Assembly (NCBI GenBank): GCA_963920665.1
Contig: OY987266.1
Span: 3,601,001 to 3,665,000, forward strand
Direction: 5' to 3'
From: Straminergon stramineum
Lineage: Eukaryota > Streptophyta > Bryopsida > Hypnales > Calliergonaceae
DNA: 64,000 nucleotides
A program made the position numbers and the translations under genes. The notes below the pieces were generated by a model, which was not told the origin of the DNA, searched no databases, and saw only the letters and a program-made list of their open reading frames with translations. This document shows positions 10,976 to 23,450 of the stretch, piece by piece. Each line of letters opens with the position of its first letter. Position 1 is the first letter of the stretch.

Positions 10976-12600
10976 TCAAGCTTAATCCCTGAAAAAGGAC
11001 ATTTGGGGCTCTAGGTGGGCTCCTACAATCATCATGTCTTGTATAGGCATCATGTAGCTTGATTAAATTATCAATCAACGATGGGCTTTGTGTTAAAGTT
11101 ATTATCAAGACAGGTTTTACTGTAGGCCATATATGGTAACAAAATGAACCTAAAAAAGCTAGCATAACTCATGGTCTATTTTCGTCATACTGTTGGAAAG
11201 ACTATTTTGGAATAAAAATTAAGAAGATTTAAAATAAGTTTGTTAACCCCTAAACATTTGAAATTTGAAATTAATTTCAGCACAATGTGACGGAATGTTC
11301 AATTGCCAAGGCAAATAAGGTAGATGGTTAAGCAACTCATTCCACTAAACAGCTCACCAAAATGTGTCATGTGCGCACTCCATTCGACCCCCACCGGACG
11401 AGAATTCAATTTCTGAACTTGAAGTTCTTGAGATGGACTAAGCTTATCCCGAGAGGCCAGAGGTAATCATAGGGACGTTATCAAGAGCGTGAATCTATTA
11501 AAGACAGCCCACCTCAATATGCAAAAGCAAGGATACAAGGCCCCTGGCCCCTGCAAAAATCCACAATTGCGGATGAGTGTCTACAATGAGCTAAGTAATG
11601 ATATACTCGAATCTCTTTCGAGAGATTAAACAGATAGTTTTGCTGCTCTAAATAAGGATGCCTCTCACAAATCCGTTAGATGGAAGATAAAACGGTGATC
11701 ATCAATTTGTGCTTTTACCTTCTCATCCCAGAAATTGCAACAGTAAGAGATTTCCTGATCAAAATCTACAGACGTAGGTATTTAGGGTACCCACGAGTTC
11801 CAAAGTTCCAACTGCTTATAGACAAATCGTTGCAATTAACGTAAAGGAACTCGTTGAACCATCTCTTGTCTTTCAAGACAAAACTTTAGACGCGACGAAC
11901 AAATCATGATCGAGTCAGTTATGCCGTCCCATGAAACTTCTTGCCAGCTTCCACAGCCTCCCTGCGAGCATCATAGAACACATTATTAACCAGGGTTACG
12001 GCGGTACCTTGACCTCCAACAGAAACGGAGACTTCGCAGAAAGGGGATTGGCTTACATCACCCAGAGACACTTGGAAGACGACAATTTTAGCCCCTAAAG
12101 GACCACAAAGCCACCAGGTGGCTTCTGCAACACGGTCCTTTAGGGTCTTTAGGGGTTAATAGAAGTCTCTCACTGGAATACCGGAAATGGACATTCTAGA
12201 CAACGCGGAAATGGTGGAGGCACGAAGAGCAATGGTCAAATGATAATAATAAATACGAAAAGCCCATTTCCCTACACTGATTTGTTCTATTAGTACGTGA
12301 AATATTCCTCCTCTGTAATAAGTTATAACCATATGTAAGTTCATTTCGTAACTAATAGGACAAATCAGTGTGGCCAGTGCTAAAGATACAGCCTCAAATA
12401 TAAGATAAAGCTACAACTGGACGCACAGGTAAAGGTCAGACCCAGAAGAACCGACCGCTTTCTGATGTTTAGCAATACCTAGTAACCCTGACCAAAGAAT
12501 CTAGTGAACAATTATATAATCTTCACGTAATTGAAACTTAACAAAAGAACATAGGTAACTTCATACTTGATCGACAAATGGAGACATATGATTCCCAAAC
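10976..12600. other. spacer downstream of the TPR10-like gene
   Basis: No supported gene. A lone left-type border GTTAACCCCTAAACATTTG lies at about 11243. From 11280 the sequence is less AT-rich than its surroundings and may include the 3' UTR of the minus-strand gene ending at 12601. A short palindromic relic lies at 12087-12159. Confidence 0.5.
12087..12159. mobile_element. 73-bp relic of a TTAA-bordered element
   Basis: TTTAGCCCCTAAAGGACC on the left faces GGTCCTTTAGGG and CTTTAGGGGTTAA on the right, with about 30 bases between, including a palindrome AGCCACCAGGTGGCT. These are family termini with almost no interior, about 440 bp past the stop codon of the TPR10-like gene, so it could lie in that gene's 3' UTR. 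Confidence 0.65.
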
Positions 12601-15600
12601 TTACTTAAAAGCTTCAATCATCTCTTTGTTATGGGGGTCGATCTTTACACCACTATAGAAGGCATCTGCAGCCTCCGCAAACCTCTGCCAAAGAAAATGC
12701 AAGATCCACAAGATTATCATCTTTCTAATATCTAAAACGTTATCTACCTTATCGCACTAGGTGTGGTATTAAGTTGCTATTTTAGAAATCAAAACATGGT
12801 TTCATGAAAAATTGTGGATACTAAACTCTGAGCAAGATAAAATATTAAAAACTTGGAGCCATAAGAGAATCGAAGGGGCATACCTGAAGCAGTCGCAATG
12901 CAGCTCCTTCACGGTAGCAAGGTTTGGACCACTCCGGGTTCAAAGCTCTAGCTGCTCTAGCATCTTCCAACGCATGTTCAGCTTGGCCTAAGCGAATCCA
13001 ACAAACACTCCGATTCGACAAAAAGACAGCGTTTGTTGGATCAAAGTCACTTGCCTGTGTTACATTGTTATGTATAGTATCAGCCAATTTCAAGTACTTG
13101 CTAATATGTCTTTCGTACAAAAGGAAAAATAGAAAGAAAGGAAGATTGTAAAAAGCACCTGCGTATACGCATCAACAGCAAGCGTAAAATTCTGCTTCTT
13201 GAAAGCTTCATCACCTCGAGCTTTCGCTTCTAAACTCTTTTTCTTCATCTCATCCGAGACCTACTCAAAAAGGAAAGCACTCAGTATTAGAAGGAAGCCA
13301 GTAGCATAACGAAGGGTCAACTTTAGTCGAAAAATCAGCAATTACGGTCATGCAAAACGAGAGACCACACAATATTTCTGTTACAAGATAGAAAGGAACA
13401 CCAGCAGGCGAGAGACAGGAAGCCGAAGTAAAACTATTCAAGGAGTTTGATGGAAGAATTACGCTCTACTTCAATAAAAAGGCCGGATAACTCAGTTTAG
13501 TATGAACATTCACAGCTACAGTCAGACTTACCTCTTGTTTCTTAAGTCCGTTGGCCTTGGCGGCTTTAGCCTTTTCAACGTCCTCTTTAGATTTTCTATA
13601 TGCAGCCTGCAGGAAGAAATTGATCATAGCACCAAGCTCTACTTAGTGTGATAGCAAAATCAAATACTCAAGAACAACCAGTTTATCTAATTCACATTAG
13701 TTGCACGTAAAGATGTGAATTTTGAGCCCAAGGGGATACTATAGATGCAAGCATAAACAATCAGTATCCAGACATCTGAGTTGCAATTTCAACACCTTGA
13801 CACGTGAAGGACAGATATTTCTTCTGAGTAATAAACTACCTCCTCTGCCTCAGCTACTTGCTCTGCATGAGCCACGATTCCATCGACAGTCCAGTCCTTG
13901 ATAGAGGGATCAGGCGTTGTAATAGGCAACAAGCGCTCCACTACTGCCCGACAATCTTTGGCAGCATCTAAAGGCTTTGCATTTTCCTGTATTAGAAATT
14001 TTCCAGCTCAGTCAGTATGCAATTGGTTGTTAAAGATATATCTATCCACACAAGCAAGGATCACATGTCTAAACCGTTAAGAAATAATATTACCAACGGT
14101 AGTGCATGGAGTACAACATTTGCCTGGTGATATCAGGACATTAAGGAAATATGCAAATGCGGAAAACGAAAAATATAGGATGAGGCACGCATGCTCAGAA
14201 TGGTAAAAATGATACGCACATCATCAACAGCATTAGGATTCGCTCCAGCAGCTAAAAGGCAGTCCACCATCCGCTCATCACCGTGATCTGCAGCAATATG
14301 AAGTGGGGTGACTCCTCCAACAGCACTTGCATTCGCATCTGCTCCATTCTGCAGAAAATAATTTCTCATGCCATTGAGTTGCAATGCACAATACCAAGTG
14401 TCGCAATACCATCTTCCCCTTCAAGTATTGCACTTGGTATTTTACTACTGCTTCGAAGACAAGGAGAGACCCCTATGAAATATATGATTTCAAATACCTT
14501 TAACAAAAGCTCCACAATCTCTGAACTCCCTGACGCAGCTGCTGTCACCAGAGGGGTCACTTTATCATCTGTAGCTGTATTAGGCTTCATAGCAAATAAA
14601 ACAGGTGTGTCATTTCACATGATACAGATAGAACCAGATCATTGTCACCAAAACAGGAGACTGTCGCAACAGACAAACAAACGGTATTATGAAGAGGATC
14701 AAGTTCCACCAATTTCTCCTATTTGTCTGTTCTAAAAAAGATAGAACGACGATCTCCTTGTTATCGCATCATCTTAAACGGGACATATGGAGCTCCACAA
14801 TATTTATGAAGTTCAGTGCCAAAGTTGTCGTCACTCGGATCAAGGGATTAAAAATGAAGCACCACTTGCACGGCTTCAAGAGACTTACGTTGGCACCACT
14901 GTCAAGGAGGAGTTTGACTGCTTTGGGGTGATCGTGGCCAGCAGCCCAGATGAGGGGAGAACCCGCATCACTTGGAGAATCCACATCCACTCCTTTGGCG
15001 ACCAGGGCCTTAATCAACTCCAAAGAACCTAAAAAATAAATAAAGTGCTGACCAGAATTACAGCCCCCAAACGTAGATGAACCCGATAATTGCTGCATAA
15101 GCAAGACCTTGAACAGTAGAAGGGAAATGCTGTTGGCAATTATGAACATCAAGAACACGAACACAAGGTTATTTATTCCTGAACATTTTGCAAGGGTAGA
15201 AGTGAACCTGTTCCAGCAGCATGATGTAATACGCTAGGCTGATTTTCACTGGGAGTGGCAAAGGCATCAGCACCATGTTCAAGCAGATACAAAGCCGTTG
15301 ACGTGTGACCCTGCCTGGCCGCATGTATGAGAGGAGTATCGCCTGAATCAGAATTCACAGCGCCGGGTTGTCACTCATATAAACATTTCATAATCAATTT
15401 ACCCAGATTCCTCTTGGAAAAAACAATAGAATACCACTAGATCACAGATCAAAAACTTCAGTAGTACTTACTACGGAGAACACAACAATGTGTTAAAATG
15501 TATGAATAATGAATAATCCGTAGCATAAGTAGACACCACAAACTCGCATTCTTGAATATTGAGAAAAATCCCTTTGCCAAATACTGCTATGACTGCTCAG

Positions 15601-16279
15601 AAAGACACACAAACATCACCAAGACCTAGGAAAAGGTACCATCATTATCCCTGGTGTCCACGGAAAGCTTGAGTTCATCAACCATATACTTGCAAAGCTC
15701 ATCACATCCACCGCGAGCAGCGAAATGCAATGGACCACGTCCATTTCCATCTTTTACAGCAGACAGTGCTTGAGTTTGTCCATTTCCATCATCCATCTCT
15801 CTAGCCGTGTCTGTCAAAATATTTTTCACCACAATTGTCTTCAGGTTTTAGCTACATCATATTACACCTGGCATACAACTTTGCTACTACAATGGCACAC
15901 ATTAAGAAAGTTTCATTTTGCAAGCAAAAAATTCCGAAAACAGAGTAAACCCTAGGAGAAATTTCACACAAAAGAATCGCACTCATATATCGACTCACCT
16001 TTAAATACTCGTACGTTTCCATCACGTGCAGCACTTAAGAGCTTCGATACACTCTCGCGGGCTGTAAAACCATTTCAACATACAAATGTCAAGTCACTAC
16101 GCAATTAAGCTGAACCCTAAACCCTAAACCAGGCATGAACGACCGATGGTAAGCATTCTCAGACTGTATACATGATATGAGCACTTCCGAATCGAAGACT
16201 CAAAATTTGATGCAAATCAAGACACACCAGAGAGTGCTGAGGCTGTATCTTGAGGTGCAGCTTTAGGCACGGTGGCCAT
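12601..16279 (-). CDS. TPR10: ankyrin-repeat and TPR protein, TPR10-like, 12 exons, 451 aa
   Basis: Likely a co-chaperone-type scaffold: ankyrin repeats for client binding plus a C-terminal TPR domain of the kind that binds HSP90/HSP70 tails. Exons, start to stop: 16279-16228, 16061-15999, 15810-15640, 15342-15208, 15028-14889, 14584-14498, 14348-14220, 13986-13840, 13606-13532, 13260-13159, 13054-12884, 12684-12601. Every junction is GT-AG and the 1356-nt sum stays in frame. Six ankyrin repeats span about residues 62-259 (PLHFAARGG, TPLIHAARQGH, TPLHIAADHG); a charged linker follows at 260-333, then TPRs at about 334-445. Of the five carboxylate-clamp positions four are present (K in KARGD, N in SNRS, K and R in SKPCYR); the helix-A Asn is Asp. 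Length and order match Arabidopsis TPR10 as I recall it. Splice sites are my reading, not transcript data. Two tandem telobox copies (16113-16130) lie in intron 1. Confidence 0.92.
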
Positions 16280-16713
16280 GACTTTCAGATGAATCGTGTG
16301 TCAGTTCACTGAGAAAAAACAAGTCATGCCAAGTGCGGATTTAGACCGATACAACGAGAAGGTGTCGAGAATGGAGAATCCTGACTTTCAGCGGAGGAAA
16401 TGAAAGACGCACAGGCGTTGTCCTCGAATTTAGTACAAAGTACAATTGGAAGGGCCGACGAGCGAAGGGGCTAAGGGCTCAGACGAGCAGGAAGACTTAA
16501 CTTAAACCCTATGAACTCTCTCTCTCTCTCACCCCAAACCCGTGGCTGCCGGGCCCATGGCGCGGTGAAAGGGAAGTGCACGGTCATCAGCATTCGCAAT
16601 TTACTGTCGCAACCTCAGGCGTCTGTGCATGTTCGCGTATTGAAATTAGGGTTGCCTGAGGAAGTCTTGAGCTCGAATCGAATTTCGCAGTGAAGGCGAG
16701 TGGATGGTTGGCT
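16280..16713. promoter_or_regulatory. shared divergent promoter with telobox, CT run and site II-like motif
   Basis: The 434 bp between the two start codons must serve both genes. It contains a telobox AAACCCT (16504-16510), a CT dinucleotide run (16516-16530) and GGGCCCA (16551-16557), which includes a site II-type GGCCCA. In plants telobox plus site II is known from genes active in dividing cells. No convincing TATA box was seen for either gene; CT-rich initiators are common in TATA-less plant promoters. Confidence 0.7.
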
Positions 16714-19648
16714 ATGGTGACAATGTCCGCCCTTGCACAACCGCTGTTCGTCGTCGTTCCGCTGTCGTCTCTCTGCGCTCGCCACGCTGGGAAATCATGT
16801 CAGAAGCTGCATGGGCGTCTGAAATCATCGCAGCTCCGATTCGATTCTTCCCGTTTGCGAGCGCTTTGCAGCTGGTCCAGAGGTGGCTTGGTTGCACCAG
16901 GTTTTCGGTTCGACCAAGGAATTAGCCGTCGGTTGAAACCATCACGGTGGGAGGACCAGCGTCGGTGGACGCGAGCATGGCCAGGGCAAGACATGACGTG
17001 GAATGGGGAGCAATCGCCATATGAAACTCTCGGTAAGTAATTTTCGTTAGCCTGATGTTGGCCTGGCGCATTGGAGAAATTATGTGAGATAGCTTCGTGA
17101 CCTTTCTCTCTCTCTTGAATTCTCATTAGGAAGCACCCTCAATAATTAAACTTGGCGAATTTCACGACAATCGCCGAAGGAATTCTCCTCCTGTGGCCTA
17201 AGGAATTTATCTTTCTGTACAGTGCTGTTGACTGTGTTCTTCCCGTGTATTCGTGCAAGAGTTTTTTCCAATTTAGGGAATAACTCTTGTGTGTGAGGTC
17301 CAGTGAATCATTTCAGGTGTAAATTTTTTGGACTGAGCATGTGCTTTTCCCCCCTGAACGTTTATGATCATCGGCAGAAATTGGCCGATTTTGTCTTCCT
17401 CTCAGTGTTCCGTGTTGCGCTGGTGTGATCTTGCACGGCGTTCTAGGATGATCACGTTCCGTTACTGCTGTGCTGGAGTAGCCTAGAATTCGAGGGCGCG
17501 CGGTCAGAACATAGAGGTGTTTACTCCCAGTGAGAAAATTTCAGTCTCGCAAATTATATTTCTTGAGCTCAAGGGTATTTTTTGTATCATGAACATTGAG
17601 AGTAAAATTCTGTAGACATTTTATGAATATGGCTCTTGCTGTATCCTCTGAGAGTCCGTTGAGGTAGAGGATGCGATTTTTATTCCTTCGAGCATTCGAA
17701 CACAAGCCTGATTTTTGAGATATTAGTATAGAGCTCTGGAGAGATCACTTCGCTTTGGAGAGATCTGATATGTCGGCGTTTGGGTAATGCGATTGGATAA
17801 AACAGGAGTTGAGAGGGATGCAAACGAAGATTCAATCAAAGGAGCATACCGTCGCATGGCCAAGCAGTTCCACCCTGATGGTGAGTCTTTATTTTCAGTG
17901 TTCTTCTCAGCAGTGAATCTGGTTGATGCAAATATAAAATTGGACTATGTGGAGCAAGAGTCTTCTAGGGTTTGATGTTTTTTTAGCAATGTTGGTCCCT
18001 TGACATGTGTTCGACATCTGTAACCCGTATTTGTTATGGTGCTGATAAAATATCTGAGGCAAAAAAGACTGTCACGCCTGCAGTGTACAATGAAAGAAAC
18101 GCCGGTGAGCTCCGAAAAGGAGAGACCCCCGAATCTTATTTTATTCAAATTCAGGCCGCCTATGAACTACTTATGAACCGTGATCAGCGTCGACAATATG
18201 ATATTGACCACCGAACCAATCCCTTGAAGGTGAACTGACACTCGTGAATTTCGTCTGTTTTAAAGTTTTGAGAATGTTTTTTTTTCCCTCCTGTATCAAG
18301 GACATTAGGTGTGGACAGTCTACACCTAGGCATGGTCAGTAAATAGCAGCAAATGCCATCGTCCTGATGTCCTGATTCGACTCTCACCTTAATTTCTAAG
18401 TGCCCGAACGAAAAGTTCTTTTTGATCGCTTATATCTAATTACGGCAACTTCCTAAAAGTATCTCTCCGTCTGATAATGTAGGTATGATTTGTTCTTTTC
18501 ATTGGTAAATTGAGTAACCTTCGCTTGAAGTTTCCTAATGACTAACTTCAATTCCTATAAATATGGAAGGCGCGGCTTTCGGCCACTAAGGCACTTAGGG
18601 GTTAAGTAACATGAGATGTTTTCTCCTTCCTTTAGAATGGGATTAGAACTACATTGTGGAAATGTGAGCTGATCCAAGTTGTTTCTATGTATGAGTTGTT
18701 TGGTGTACTGATTCATTCTTTCGTTCTTCTTCTTCTTCTTCTTTGTGTGTGTGTTCAGGCATCGTCTGCTTGGATGGAGTGGGTGATAAAGAAGAGGAAG
18801 AGTTTTGACCAGAGAGGCGAAATGGCAGTCTCTGCGTGGGCTGAGAAACAGATGCGAGATTTGAATTTGAAAGCCCGTCGTGCTGCTCGGGATAAGGTAC
18901 TACCACATATTTTTAGAATGTTTCCTGCGCTCATCAGTTATGTGATCAGTTTAGGGGAGGTATCCTTGGAGTCTATGCATAGTTCTCGTCTTTTGTTCTT
19001 ACTTTGCCCCTCCTAGAAATAAGTGTAGTTTGTTATTGAATGGAGTACTCCCTACTCTATTAGACTATTTAATCCCCTAAAAAACTTGAGTTATTTTGGT
19101 CAATTCAAGCATTGGTGGTATAGAATAAGAGATACGATATAAACATTGGAAGTTGATATTGAGTTCATCAGCCTTTAGAGTTGTGTAGGAAGCATAGTGA
19201 AATATGTTCCACTAGACTAATTGCAACCGTACGAATCCAAATGGTCATTCAATTTTGAACCTCTCCAAGTTACCAGAGAATTCCTTAATCCATTCTCCTA
19301 GCCAGAAGAGAAGATTGAAAAAAGTATAAAACTCATTATCAACATTTTTCGGAGCAGAAGCTGTAATAACAGTTAATTTTTGCAGCATGATTGTAGTTAT
19401 TTCATAAGACTTCTCTGAAATTAAATGGATGTTGGTTAATGCAGGTAGACCCCGAAGAAGAGCGCCGCCTCCTTGCGCGTGAGAAAGCCATGTCTGCAGC
19501 CAACTTCGAGAACACCATACGGCGACAGGCTCTTGTATTGAAGAAACGGGACATAATGAATAGGAAGGCTCGGGAAGAGGCACAGAAGAAGTTGGTGCAG
19601 CAACTCCTGGAAGCCGAAGGTCTCGAGCTCGACGATGAGCAACAATAG
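16714..19648 (+). CDS. plastid-targeted DnaJ (J-domain) protein, 5 exons, 293 aa
   Basis: A J-domain co-chaperone expected to stimulate an HSP70. Exons: 16714-17032, 17806-17880, 18084-18229, 18759-18896, 19445-19648; GT-AG throughout, 882 nt in frame. The ATG at 16714 is the first in frame; 16723 is an alternative. Residues 1-75 are rich in Ser, Arg, Leu and Ala with almost no acid, as in a chloroplast transit peptide. The J domain begins at SPYETLG (about 100), has helix II AYRRMAKQF, HPD at 129-131 and AAYELLMNRDQRRQYD. A conserved tail follows (AWMEWVIKKRKSFDQRGEMA, VDPEEERRL, LLEAEGLELD), the form of a plant chloroplast J-protein family without zinc-finger or C-terminal peptide-binding domains. 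Intron 3 contains a lone TTAGGGGTTAA (about 18597-18606), a possible transposon border. Plastid location is inferred from composition. Confidence 0.92.
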
Positions 19649-20480
19649 GCGTAATGCAAAGTTTTCGTTGTCCAGGCTGTAATGTATAGTACTCTATCCT
19701 CTCATGTACTTTTACTGCTACAATGCACATCTTGTACTTTACAATTTAGGCTCTCGATTCAGTAGCCGTTAAAATTGACATAGTGTTCCATGTGTTCCAA
19801 GTGCTCAAGCAATGATGCGCAAGCCACACTGTTTGCAGCAGTTGATTTAAGGACACCTTTACTGTTTGTATATACCATCACCTTTCCCTTCAGGTGGGAG
19901 GCCGTTTCATCACTAGATTTGAAATGTTTTCACCCTTCGAAGACCGAGGATTCTTGATTGGTTTTAGTATGACAGATTCAAGTGATCACTGGGAGTACAT
20001 AGGATTCAACCCTGGTCAGAATCAAGACTCGATGCAGAACGTTGCATGTGTTGGCAGGCTAAACAAATAAAATGGAACAAGAGAAAGTCCCCATATTACA
20101 CACTTCCAAGTGCTAAATTAGCATGAGGCCCCAATTGGGCCTCTTGGTACTCCAGGAGGTCATGTCCTGTGCATCCCTGCTTGCTTCACTTTCTGGTATG
20201 GACCCTTTCGTTTCCGATTTCAATCCTTTACACTCCTAATTTCTTATGTACAAGCCTTTGCAAGTGGTTTCCCTGGCGTAGCAATTTGCTCCCGGGATTA
20301 CTCACTATTGAACCCCACTTCACCTAGTCACTAGCTTCGCTCCTACAGCAGTCTTGGTGCCCCCATCTCTTCTTCCTCTTGAATTGAGTCTTCCTTTAAT
20401 CAAGTGCGTCAGTTTGCAGGTCCAAAACTTTCTCCAATTTGGAGAGCCCCGATCGATCGAGTCTGCGAGCTTCCGTACAC
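19649..20480. other. intergenic, 3' side of the J-protein gene
   Basis: Contains the 3' UTR of the upstream gene (extent unknown) and moderately GC-rich sequence. No further exon or RNA gene was recognised. Confidence 0.5.
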
Positions 20481-20879
20481 TTAACTCGTCCAAGCCACAC
20501 CACTCTCCACGCGCGTCGCCATGGTTGGATTAACACTTACATAGTGCGTGATGGCTGGTGATCCTTTGTACCCGGGGCAGACCGTCCGAGTGTACCTCTG
20601 TGAGTCTCTCATATCTATATACGATGTCCGATCCCTGTTGCCTTGTTGCACCCGACTTGATTTCCGGGTGAGGGTTGCACCGTCGTTGTAGGAAGAGCTT
20701 GCTCCGGACCCGAATACTTCTGCACGCTCCCTGTAGCCATGAACAGGAGCAGCAGCTTCTCGCACCATCAGGTCGAACGTGGTGGGATGCAATTGCTCGT
20801 AGTAGACGTCGTTATAACCCACCGATTCTCTCTCTCCATAGAAAAACTCGTGCATCGACATGATGCTGGCCATCGTCAT
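20481..20879 (-). CDS. possible orphan protein, 132 aa
   Basis: An open frame from ATG at 20879 to TAA at 20481, in a locally GC-richer island (about 20330-21300) that stands out from the AT-rich surroundings. The product is polar and rich in Ser, Tyr, Arg and Thr, with a Met-rich start (MTMASIMSMHEFF) and a C-terminal GSPAITHYVSVNP stretch. There is no signal peptide, membrane segment or domain that I recognise. No introns were inferred. In its favour are length, balanced composition and GC island; against it is the absence of any recognised family. It could be a lineage-specific gene or a chance frame. Confidence 0.35.
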   Translation of the reverse strand: MTMASIMSMHEFFYGERESVGYNDVYYEQLHPTTFDLMVREAAAPVHGYRERAEVFGSGASSSYNDGATLTRKSSRVQQGNRDRTSYIDMRDSQRYTRTVCPGYKGSPAITHYVSVNPTMATRVESGVAWTS

Positions 20880-22049
20880 CTCGCCTGGTGGGATTCGAGT
20901 CTCCTAGAATTGGAGCTTTGTCTGAATTGGCCTGGTGCAGCAGGAGTGACGTGAGCTCTCTGTTTGGAATTGGTGAGCCTGGGAAGGTGATATACTTGCA
21001 GGATCTTTGCAAGGGAGTCACTGTCTGCAGTCTGTGGGGCGAGTGTGGGAACTGGCAAGGAAGCTTATTGGCAGATCGAGTGGGGCGGTGCAGTAGTGGG
21101 GCGGGCTTCGCTCCGCTCGGCCGACCGGGGCCGACCTTCCCTGATCCCGAGGTGCCATATACTCAGCCTCAATGCGCGAAAAAAGAATGACACCGTCAGC
21201 TATGAAGCAATTCGACGTGGAGTTCCTTGCAAATGCTCCATTCCGTGTGGGGCCTGTAAATGGTGGCAGCGGTATGCAGGTCCAGAAAATGAGTAAAAAA
21301 GTTTTGGGTAGGCCGTTTGGCCGGAGGCGCTAATTTTTGTGGCATGAATTTTCACCACTTTGCTACGGCAAGATACAGACACAAAGGCTACTTTTTGTAA
21401 AGGATACCAAACTTTTGTTTTTTTCAGAATATGCAGGGTTATAGTAAGTGACCCATTTCCAACTACTTTTAAGGAATTGAACATAGCTGCAGGATGGGTT
21501 TGGTGAAGGAAAAAATTTCCTCATGCAGTGAAATAGATTTTAGAAGGATTTGAATTTTTTTTCATTTATTTCATGAAAAATGAAATTACTGTGAATTTTT
21601 TTCGTGAAGATTCTATGAAACCTATTCTTGTAATATAGGTCATTCTATTTTTGATCATAGGCTTATTACAAAATCGATGAGAGTGATAATTGTGGCTTTC
21701 AATGTACATATTATGATCATTCCATGCTTTCAATGTACACTTTTTGAACATTTATGTTGTTCCAGCTAGTACATGTTAGTTGTGAGTAGAAATGTAAACC
21801 ACAACTAATTGGAAATACACTAGCCTATATTATGGATAGGGGGCGGGGGGCGAGAATGGGTCACTTACTCTATGCTATATCTCAAAACCATTAGGAAGAC
21901 TTTACTGTACCTATGTCTCTCCTAGGTTTCATATAGATATCTTAGAGCATAACCCAAATATCAAATGAGTATGGGAATAAATAGTTGACTGCTTCTCCAA
22001 AATAAATAAACAAACCATTAGTTGCCCAGAAACTAATTCCAAGAGTGAC
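20880..22049. other. GC-richer then AT-rich spacer
   Basis: To about 21300 the sequence is GC-rich and could be promoter and leader of the minus-strand ORF. Beyond that it is AT-rich with no supported gene. The overlapping ORFs at 20888-21296 lack recognisable features. Confidence 0.45.
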
Positions 22050-23450
22050 TAGTGTACCCTATGCCATTGCCACAATAAAAATAAAAATAAAAGTAAAAAT
22101 AAAAGAAATTTTCTATTATTTTTATTCATCAAAACTTCAAAATTCTATAACTCTCACATAGTAGGTTCAAACACCATGAAACAAAGCCTGTACACTCCTC
22201 TGGGTAGAGAACTTTCTCATGTTACCAAGAATGTGACCAAGGGACACATTGTTCCAAAGATCTCACCATAACAAACAAAACAAACAAACAACCTCATTGA
22301 AGGTACAAATCCCAAAAGCTAGCCTTCATAAATTTAGATTAGAAATAGGTGTTTATTGTGGAAATTCAATATTAGGTCATTGAACCTACAAACATTTGAA
22401 AATTTTACTTTGAACTTATAAACTTTTGTGTACAATATTTGAAAGTCATTTTTAGGTTTGATTTAAATTTGGTAAATGAATCAAAGCTTTACAATTGAGG
22501 CTAGGCCAAGAAATTTTAAAATTGGTAAAAATGTCATTGGTTGAAATGGTTTGAAAAAATTGTAGTTTAATAGTGTTCAAATTTTTGGATTTTCTTAGTT
22601 TACACCCAAATATGAAATACCCGTTTTAGTTGCAATTTGCCTATGTGTAGCTCAACATTCAAATCTTGTTCATATACAATTATAGTTGTCCATGAAACTT
22701 ATGAGCTAATAGCTAATCTTGTTGTAAAAGAGGTCTTTAGTGTTTCATCACCAATCTAAAGTCTACGATGCCAATCAATGAATGCCCTGTGCTAATCTTT
22801 ATATTTTCAAAATGATTGGTATGCCTTGTGCTGTTACCATACTATAATATAATAATATAAATAAATAAATAAAAGTAATTTTCTCATTTTTTAATACATA
22901 AAAACTTCAAAATTCAATATCTTTTCTATTGTAGGTCAAAACACTCTGAAACAAAGCCTGTGCACCCTCCTTTGTAGAGAGCTTCCCAACGGTATTAAGA
23001 ATGTGACCAATTTGGGAGATCTTACTATAATAAAACAAATAAAGCAAACACCCTCATTTAATTTATGGATAATTGTCAAAAAAATTGGACATTAAAATTT
23101 AAAACCTTTATAGATTTAAGTTCTTAGAATCATAATTTTCTCACACTAAGTAGAACAAGAAAATAATTTGTGAGAGACTTTGTCTTCATACTGTCCAACT
23201 AGTGTACCTTGTGTTGTTGCCATAGTATAATAAAATAAAAATAAAAAGTAATTTTCTAAATTTTTTAATTCATAAAAGCTTTGAAATTAAATATCTTTAA
23301 CATTGTAGGTCGAAATATTGCAAAACAAAGCTCATGCATCCTCCTTACAAAGAGCTTTTTCACACTACCATGAACTAAACTTGGGGATGTACAATTCTAG
23401 AGATCTTACTATAACAAATAAACAAAAAAAACTAATTTAATGTATAGATA
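22050..23450 (+). repeat. three direct copies of a 250-bp module
   Basis: Copies begin near 22050, 22815 and 23205. Each has, in order: CTAGTGTACC.T.TGC or an equivalent, a (AAATA)n A-rich tract, AAAACTTCAAAATT, a GTAGGT(C/T).AA.CA segment, GAAACAAAGCC, CCTC or CTCC..GTAGAGA, and AGATCT.AC.ATAA.AAA. Divergence is moderate and the A-rich tract differs in length. The copies are separated by 350-500 bp of unrelated sequence. No coding capacity. Confidence 0.75.

Noticed and set aside
11310..11410. tRNA-derived SINE head (GGTTAAGCAACTC with a loose B-box-like stretch)
   Set aside because: The A- and B-box matches are too poor and no cloverleaf could be drawn.
16113..16130. Interstitial telomere repeat (AACCCTAAACCCTAAACC)
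   Set aside because: Only about 2.5 units, inside an intron next to a promoter; better read as teloboxes.
16690..16713. GTG at 16690 as start of the J-protein
   Set aside because: Nuclear plant genes start at ATG almost always; ATG 16714 is in frame and just downstream.
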